Source: Sporosarcina koreensis | Lineage (GTDB): Bacteria > Bacillota > Bacilli > Bacillales_A > Planococcaceae | Assembly (NCBI RefSeq): GCF_001531445.1 | Contig: NZ_LQYA01000004.1 | Span: 94,576-158,575 of the forward strand | Direction of reading: 5' to 3' | DNA length: 64,000 nt | In this document: in pieces, positions 59,500 through 64,000 of the stretch | Layout: each line of letters opens with the position of its first letter | Position numbering within the stretch: the stretch's first letter is position 1 | Position numbers and translations under genes: made by a program | Notes under the pieces: generated by a model | Told to the model about the DNA's origin: nothing | Seen by the model: only the letters and a program-made list of their open reading frames with translations | Databases searched by the model: none

Positions 59500-60249
59500 A
59501 TGTATTCAATTGGAAAACTCGCAGAACTCAGCAATATTTCAGTGCGGACATTGCGCTATTATGATGAAATCGGATTATTGCCACCAGCTGAAAGAACTGC
59601 ACATGGTCATCGGTTTTACTCGGAAGAGGACGTGTCGAAGCTCCATTATATACTGACCTTACGGAATCTGGGATTGCCGCTCGATACAATCCAAGAAGCA
59701 ATAGATGGCAAGCAATTGAATAGCAGAAACCTGTTGGAAATGCGTTTGAAGTTGATAAAGGAGGAGCAAGAAAAACTTATAAGGATGGAGAGCTCTATCA
59801 ATTCTCTATTAGCTTTAACTGAAATCGAAGGAAGAACAGACTGGAAATCAATATTTGGAACGTTCTACACCGCTCCGAATAATGAAGAGGTTTTGAAAAA
59901 AATATGGAATCAACATTTTTCCGCGGAAGAGCAAGCTCTATTAAAACATTTTCCGAGGCTTGGAGATGACAGTGAATTGGCGGCAACAGCATTGGCATTA
60001 TTCAAAGATGTCAGGGCCCATATCAAGGAAAGTCCAGCGAGCGAAATCGCCCAGCAATTAGCGAAGCGATGGATTTCCCTCGTGGATGTTATGTATAAAG
60101 GTAATCTTGAACTTGCGAATAAAGTATGGAATTTGAACAAACAGCAGGAAGTTACTGGATTTTTATTTTTCCAAGACGATCTTATCAATTTTATTGAGAA
60201 AGCGATTCAACATTATAATGACACGAATGGCATAGAGTTATCGATATGA
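59500..60249 (+). CDS. MerR-family regulator with TipAS-like effector domain
   Basis: A 249-residue MerR regulator. The N-terminal winged helix is YSIGKLAELSNISVRTLRYYDEIGLLPPAERTAHGHRFYSEEDV, read at residues 2-45. A coiled-coil dimerisation helix follows (EMRLKLIKEEQEKLIRMESS). The C-terminal about 130 residues have the helical TipAS-like drug-binding layout (EVLKKIWNQHFSAEEQALL). It probably binds its own 19-bp-spacer promoter. GGAGG precedes the ATG. The downstream gene overlaps by 4 bp and is likely co-controlled. Confidence 0.92.
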   Translation: MYSIGKLAELSNISVRTLRYYDEIGLLPPAERTAHGHRFYSEEDVSKLHYILTLRNLGLPLDTIQEAIDGKQLNSRNLLEMRLKLIKEEQEKLIRMESSINSLLALTEIEGRTDWKSIFGTFYTAPNNEEVLKKIWNQHFSAEEQALLKHFPRLGDDSELAATALALFKDVRAHIKESPASEIAQQLAKRWISLVDVMYKGNLELANKVWNLNKQQEVTGFLFFQDDLINFIEKAIQHYNDTNGIELSI

Positions 60250-60911
60250 AGAAGCTGATGGTGTTCGACCTCGTTTTTTACATGATTATTCCTTTTCTCT
60301 TATGGAATTATGGTCGCGAACTATTCGGAGATTATTATGCAATACTACTTTCCACTGTCCCGGGTTTCATTTATACCATCTATCGCTTCATTCAAGAACG
60401 ACAATTTAACGTTGCTGGTATTTTTATCATTCTTTCGCTTTTCCTAAGTACGACAATTAATCTGCTTTCGGGAAATGCGGAAAACTTGTTGTGGAATAGT
60501 GTGTATCTTGGCTATGGGTATGCTGCCATATACTTGCTATCCATGTTGCTGCGGAAACCTTTGGCACTCTATTTCGCTGTGGATTTTGTCTACTTGCAGG
60601 GCCACCCACGAGAGGAGAGCAAAGCTTTGTTTTCTAGCAAAGGCATTTTCAAATGGTATCAAATGATGACAGGATTGCTTTTCATCAGAGGCCTATTCCA
60701 GTCATCCTTAAAAGCCTGGCTCATTTATTCATACGGCGGCGTCCACGGCTATGGTCACATGCTGATTTACATGCAAATTAGCGGATGGTTTTTTGCTGGC
60801 TTGATTGCAATGGGATATTTCTATATCGGCTCGAAAGTAAAGCATTACGTTAAGGAACATTACAGCGAAAATCCGGTCTCCCCAGCGGAACAAGCAGATG
60901 GTGCACGATGA
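60246..60911 (+). CDS. VC0807-family membrane protein
   Basis: A 221-residue protein with about six membrane segments. VFDLVFYMIIPFLLWNYGRE, STVPGFIYTIYRFIQERQFNV and LYLQG-like loops match the VC0807 family (DUF of unknown function). It begins at an ATGA overlap with the MerR gene, so both should be made from the MerR-controlled promoter. This suggests a role in resistance to a lipophilic compound, which is inference. Confidence 0.82.
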   Translation: MKKLMVFDLVFYMIIPFLLWNYGRELFGDYYAILLSTVPGFIYTIYRFIQERQFNVAGIFIILSLFLSTTINLLSGNAENLLWNSVYLGYGYAAIYLLSMLLRKPLALYFAVDFVYLQGHPREESKALFSSKGIFKWYQMMTGLLFIRGLFQSSLKAWLIYSYGGVHGYGHMLIYMQISGWFFAGLIAMGYFYIGSKVKHYVKEHYSENPVSPAEQADGAR

Positions 60912-60980
60912 TGCAGCATCTGCTTACTGCCAATCCCGTGGGCAAAAGGTCCCAAAACGACAATAACTCTTGGTCAATGA

Positions 60981-61064
60981 TCGATATATGTCGGGAAATA
61001 ATCAATATCCATCTCCAACTGATCGATATATGCCGGGAAATGATTGATATCTTTCCGGGGCGGA
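60981..61064. repeat. 21-bp tandem repeat array
   Basis: Four units start at 60981, 61002, 61023 and 61044. Units 1 and 3 are nearly identical (TCGATATATGYCGGGAAAT, then R and A); units 2 and 4 are more worn. The array ends 3 bp before the stop of the DUF4317 gene. Confidence 0.88.
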
Positions 61065-61067
61065 CTG

Positions 61068-62258
61068 TTATTCGAAATCTTCCTCCGAAAGCAATGTAAA
61101 TCCTTCAATCATCGTGTCCTCTTCCACTTCAATCAGTATGCAGCGCTTGCCATTGACGTTCACTTGCCTTACAAATCGCAAGTCTTGCGGGCTGATAGCG
61201 ATGTTTGCCACTTTCGTTTCGATCTTGATGGATTTCGATGTGTAACTTGGAACGATATGGCTTGCTTTCATCTCGTACGTGTCATCATCAATCACTTTTC
61301 GGAAGGCCATCTCCACTTTTTCCGTATCGACATTTTCCACGCCGCTCGCCTTGAGAACGCGGGTCACTTCCTTCGTATCCAAGGTAGGTGTGCTTTCTTC
61401 TTCCTCCTCTTCGTCGTCAACCTCCATCATGCGTTGGATTTCATCATACACGCTAGCAAGGGTTCGCGTATCCATCTCCTCACCGACGACCGATTTGACA
61501 ATTTCTTCAAAAACAACTTTGTCTTCCTCGGCAGTCATGATTTCCTCCCCATCCAACACATTCTCAATAAAATGGAAATTCGGCTTGTTTGCCTTTCCCG
61601 CAGCGTATAGGACATGATTGACGTCTGCCGCGTTATCCGTAAAGCATGGGAATAAAAACCCGCCGATCGGTGAAGTCAGGTTGATGACTGGGTCAAGTGT
61701 TATACGCGACTTGAACTTCTTTTCATTGAAATCAAACACTAGCGATTGTTTCGGCAGATCGGTCTGGTTCATGCTACAGAGGATGAACGGATTCTTGTAC
61801 ACTTCATCCCGATCCGCCACTTCCGCTTCTTCACTATGCCGTTTCGTCGCTTTGTAATAATTCCCTCGGATGAACGTGACGACGATGTCTTTTTCATAGT
61901 GGACTTCCTGCACCATCTTTTGGGCGACTTTTTGCATTTCCTCCTTCCATTCCTCTACATTGTCCGACTGGAGACCATCATATAAAAGCTGCTGTGTATG
62001 ATTCGTTTCCTCCTCCGTTTGACGTCGGAACTTCACTTCAAACAGCTTCACATCCAGTTTGCCGCCTAGCACTTTTTTGAAATTGGCAAGGAATAATTCC
62101 TGCTGCTCCCGATCCAACAGGGCAAATGGCTGACTCACCTCGTGATAGATTTCATTGTTCTCCTGCCGAATATACACATTGTAAATATCAATGATATTCA
62201 ATAAATCCGTATCCAACTTAAAACGTTTGCGAAAATCCGCAATGGCTTTCTTGTTCAT
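61068..62258 (-). CDS. DUF4317 protein
   Basis: A 396-residue soluble protein. The start MNKKAIADFRKRFKLDTDLL, then NIYNVYI-like and FALLDREQQELFLANFKKVLGGKLDVKLFEV, are the DUF4317 pattern. A long acidic stretch (DDEEEEEESTPT) lies near residue 275. Function unknown. It is monocistronic, with the 21-bp array directly behind its stop. Confidence 0.85.
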   Translation of the reverse strand: MNKKAIADFRKRFKLDTDLLNIIDIYNVYIRQENNEIYHEVSQPFALLDREQQELFLANFKKVLGGKLDVKLFEVKFRRQTEEETNHTQQLLYDGLQSDNVEEWKEEMQKVAQKMVQEVHYEKDIVVTFIRGNYYKATKRHSEEAEVADRDEVYKNPFILCSMNQTDLPKQSLVFDFNEKKFKSRITLDPVINLTSPIGGFLFPCFTDNAADVNHVLYAAGKANKPNFHFIENVLDGEEIMTAEEDKVVFEEIVKSVVGEEMDTRTLASVYDEIQRMMEVDDEEEEEESTPTLDTKEVTRVLKASGVENVDTEKVEMAFRKVIDDDTYEMKASHIVPSYTSKSIKIETKVANIAISPQDLRFVRQVNVNGKRCILIEVEEDTMIEGFTLLSEEDFE

Positions 62259-62299
62259 TTATATTTCAACTCCCAGCTAATCTGTTCTATCAAACGCGC

Positions 62300-62340
62300 A
62301 AAAAAGAGCGTCCAAAGCACCCTCTCAGCTTTTGACACTC
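62300..62340 (-). terminator. terminator of the ABC-2 permease gene
   Basis: On the minus strand GAGTGTCAAAAGC (62340-62328) pairs with GCTTTGGACGCTC (62318-62306), then six T at 62305-62300. Confidence 0.88.
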
Positions 62341-62397
62341 CTTTATTATAACAATGATTCGTAACCTGGCAGGGCAAATGTTTATGATCATCACGAA

Positions 62398-64000
62398 TTA
62401 ACCATAAATGTCCCTTTTGCTATACCCAATAAACCCTGCAACGATGAGCAGAGCCCCAATGACCGTAAGGACTGAAACGCTCATAAAATCCATATCCCCA
62501 ACAGGTAGTTCAGGAATATAACCAAATGGTGATAGTTTACCAAGCCATTCCGGAAACTGAAGCAACCCTCCTAAATAGAGAACAAAGAAAGAATAGGTCA
62601 AGTAAAGCCATGTGAATCCGGATAGTTTTGGCGCAAATCCGATCAATAGCATTGCAATGCCAATCATGATCAACAGTGCAGGAAAATACACAATTGCAGA
62701 TTGGAAGAACACGCCGAAAGGGATCACCTCATCCATGACCGAAATTGCGACTGCACCTAAACCGACGGATGCAAGTGAAAGCATGACGAATCCGCTTATT
62801 ATAGAAACCGTCAAATAGTTTCCCATCAACCGCGAACGTGATACAGATCGACTTAACAAATGCTCCGTAAAATTCCTTTTCTCCTCCCCTTTAAGCTTAA
62901 ACACAGCCAATAAAGGCGGTATCGTACAGATCATTGCGATCACTTTCATCAACGTCGATAAAAATTGTTCTGTTAACGAAAATCCCTCTGCTTGTGCAAA
63001 CATTTTTACCATCATTTCATTAGTAGCAAAAAAAGACTCTAAATCACCAAAAACCGAACCATACGACGCGCCAAGAATAAACATCCCGATTGCCCAAGCA
63101 ATGAACCCTGTACGCTGAAGTCTTAACGCAAGACCAAGGGGGCTCTGTAAAAAGGAAGAGGCGTGTTTCCTTCCGGGTCTTGCCGGGATGAATCCAGCCC
63201 CCAGGTCACGAATGGCATTTAAATAACAGGAAATAGCAATCACAACTAGCGCAGCGCCGATTGTCAATAAAACCGGCCACCAATTATTATTCACATAGGT
63301 TTCTGTACCTAAGATCCAGCCGAATGGTGAAAACCAAGAAAGTGTTTCATTACTGACATCGCCAATTGCACGAATCAAATAGGAAAGGAGCAATACAGTA
63401 ATCGAGAACCCTATCGTTCCCCGGGAACTTTCCGTTAGCTGTGCAAACAACGCCGTTATCGCGGAGAAAACGATGCCTGTTGCGCCTAATGCTGCACCGT
63501 ACAGAAGAGAACCTTCCAAATCCATACTTTCAATGTTTAGCGCATACAGTCCAAATCCAGTTACAAGCGCCAATAAAATATTGACTCCAAACGCTACGAC
63601 AATAGTCGCTTGCAGCGTAGCTAAACGTCCGACAGGCAAAGAGCGAATCATTTCGAGACGCCCGTCTTCTTCATCTGCCCGTGTATGTCTCGTAACAAGT
63701 AAAATACTCATGATCCCGACAGCCATGGCCGTGAACAGTAACATTTGATGGGCCATCATCGCTCCGTTTGTATAATTGGATAGGCCGTACCCTTGACCAA
63801 CCATCGCGATCATTGCAGGATTCTTCATCGTTTCTGCAATCGCTTGCCTTTCGAGGTCGGACGGGTACAGATTCGTAAATGCATTTGCGACGACCAGTGT
63901 AAGAAGGGAAATTGAAAGGATCCACACCGGAATTTGAATACGATCTTGCCGTACCATCATCCTTGCGAGTCTCCCCGAATTATGGACAATCAGCTTTGCC
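62398..64000 (-). CDS. ABC transporter permease of the multidrug/polyketide exporter type (5' end outside the window)
   Basis: At least 533 residues with about 12 membrane segments in two homologous halves. The frame is open to the window edge, and the residues before the first ATG (63960) read KLIVHNSGRLARMMVRQDRIQI. This is the conserved N-terminal RQDR region of the family, so the start lies outside. Conserved loops are TRHTRADEEDGRLEMIRSLPVGR and EEKRNFTEHLLSRSVSRSRL. The family (TnrB3/LanE-like two-component exporters) works with a separate ATPase, normally coded just upstream and so beyond the edge. Confidence 0.9.
   Translation of the reverse strand, partial: AKLIVHNSGRLARMMVRQDRIQIPVWILSISLLTLVVANAFTNLYPSDLERQAIAETMKNPAMIAMVGQGYGLSNYTNGAMMAHQMLLFTAMAVGIMSILLVTRHTRADEEDGRLEMIRSLPVGRLATLQATIVVAFGVNILLALVTGFGLYALNIESMDLEGSLLYGAALGATGIVFSAITALFAQLTESSRGTIGFSITVLLLSYLIRAIGDVSNETLSWFSPFGWILGTETYVNNNWWPVLLTIGAALVVIAISCYLNAIRDLGAGFIPARPGRKHASSFLQSPLGLALRLQRTGFIAWAIGMFILGASYGSVFGDLESFFATNEMMVKMFAQAEGFSLTEQFLSTLMKVIAMICTIPPLLAVFKLKGEEKRNFTEHLLSRSVSRSRLMGNYLTVSIISGFVMLSLASVGLGAVAISVMDEVIPFGVFFQSAIVYFPALLIMIGIAMLLIGFAPKLSGFTWLYLTYSFFVLYLGGLLQFPEWLGKLSPFGYIPELPVGDMDFMSVSVLTVIGALLIVAGFIGYSKRDIYG

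Noticed and set aside
60908..61099. 63-residue open frame after the VC0807 gene, possibly a third gene of the MerR unit
   Set aside because: Most of it is the 21-bp repeat array, its start overlaps the upstream stop without a proper ribosome site, and its end runs into the DUF4317 gene on the other strand.

Overview
The window looks like chromosomal DNA of a Gram-positive, low-to-mid GC Bacillota of the order Bacillales, most likely Planococcaceae (Sporosarcina-like). The reasons are the strong AGGAGG-type ribosome binding sites with frequent TTG and GTG starts, sigma-A promoters, Fur and cre sites of Bacillus type, an S-layer-homology protein, DUF4179/ECF sigma pairs, and close Bacillus-type versions of GuaC, RNase J, Mqo and metNIQ. 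There is no prophage, transposase gene, rRNA operon or CRISPR array. Both ends cut a gene: a dCache sensor on the left and an ABC-2 permease on the right.

Layout. 1-10 kb: a truncated sensor, GMP reductase (guaC) with a possible PurR box, a TauE/SafE exporter, an ABC1/UbiB kinase, a small haem-copper-oxidase-like membrane protein, tRNA-Asn, an RNase J paralogue, and an orphan ABC-2 permease that appears to start at CTG. 10-21 kb: a YdaF-like acetyltransferase, an OFA-type MFS transporter, a LysR regulator divergent from an F420-ligase-like protein, a DUF2167 protein, two ECF sigma/DUF4179 modules and an SLH protein. 21-31 kb: an oxidoreductase, a GNAT, a DUF6155 protein, a third ECF module with a propeller-like anti-sigma candidate, small membrane proteins, an NCS1 permease, a decayed region and metNIQ. 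31-44 kb: a DUF4358-MBOAT-DHHW surface-acylation module, mqo, a Fur-controlled iron block (ferredoxin-NADP reductase divergent from a siderophore ABC transporter), a LysR regulator, a fatty-acid-hydroxylase-like protein and HAD phosphatases. 44-64 kb: a fourth ECF module, a secreted protein with a lost or ATA start, VOC/HAD/DinB genes, a MarR-bactofilin unit, a 787-residue double-headed isoprenoid synthase, a citrate-type two-component system with a CitMHS transporter and cre site, a MerR/VC0807 unit, DUF4317 and the partial permease.

Outside the genes, three features stand out. The first is a family of three 146-147 bp elements with 12-bp terminal inverted repeats (MITE-like), all within 43-53 kb. 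The second is intergenic arrays of 21-bp tandem repeats at three places, with a worn fourth. The third is a set of clear palindromic operators: a MerR site with 19-bp spacing, paired MarR-type sites, and Fur boxes. The most unusual protein is the fused isoprenoid synthase at 52925-55288. All functions are assigned by reading motifs; no database search was run.
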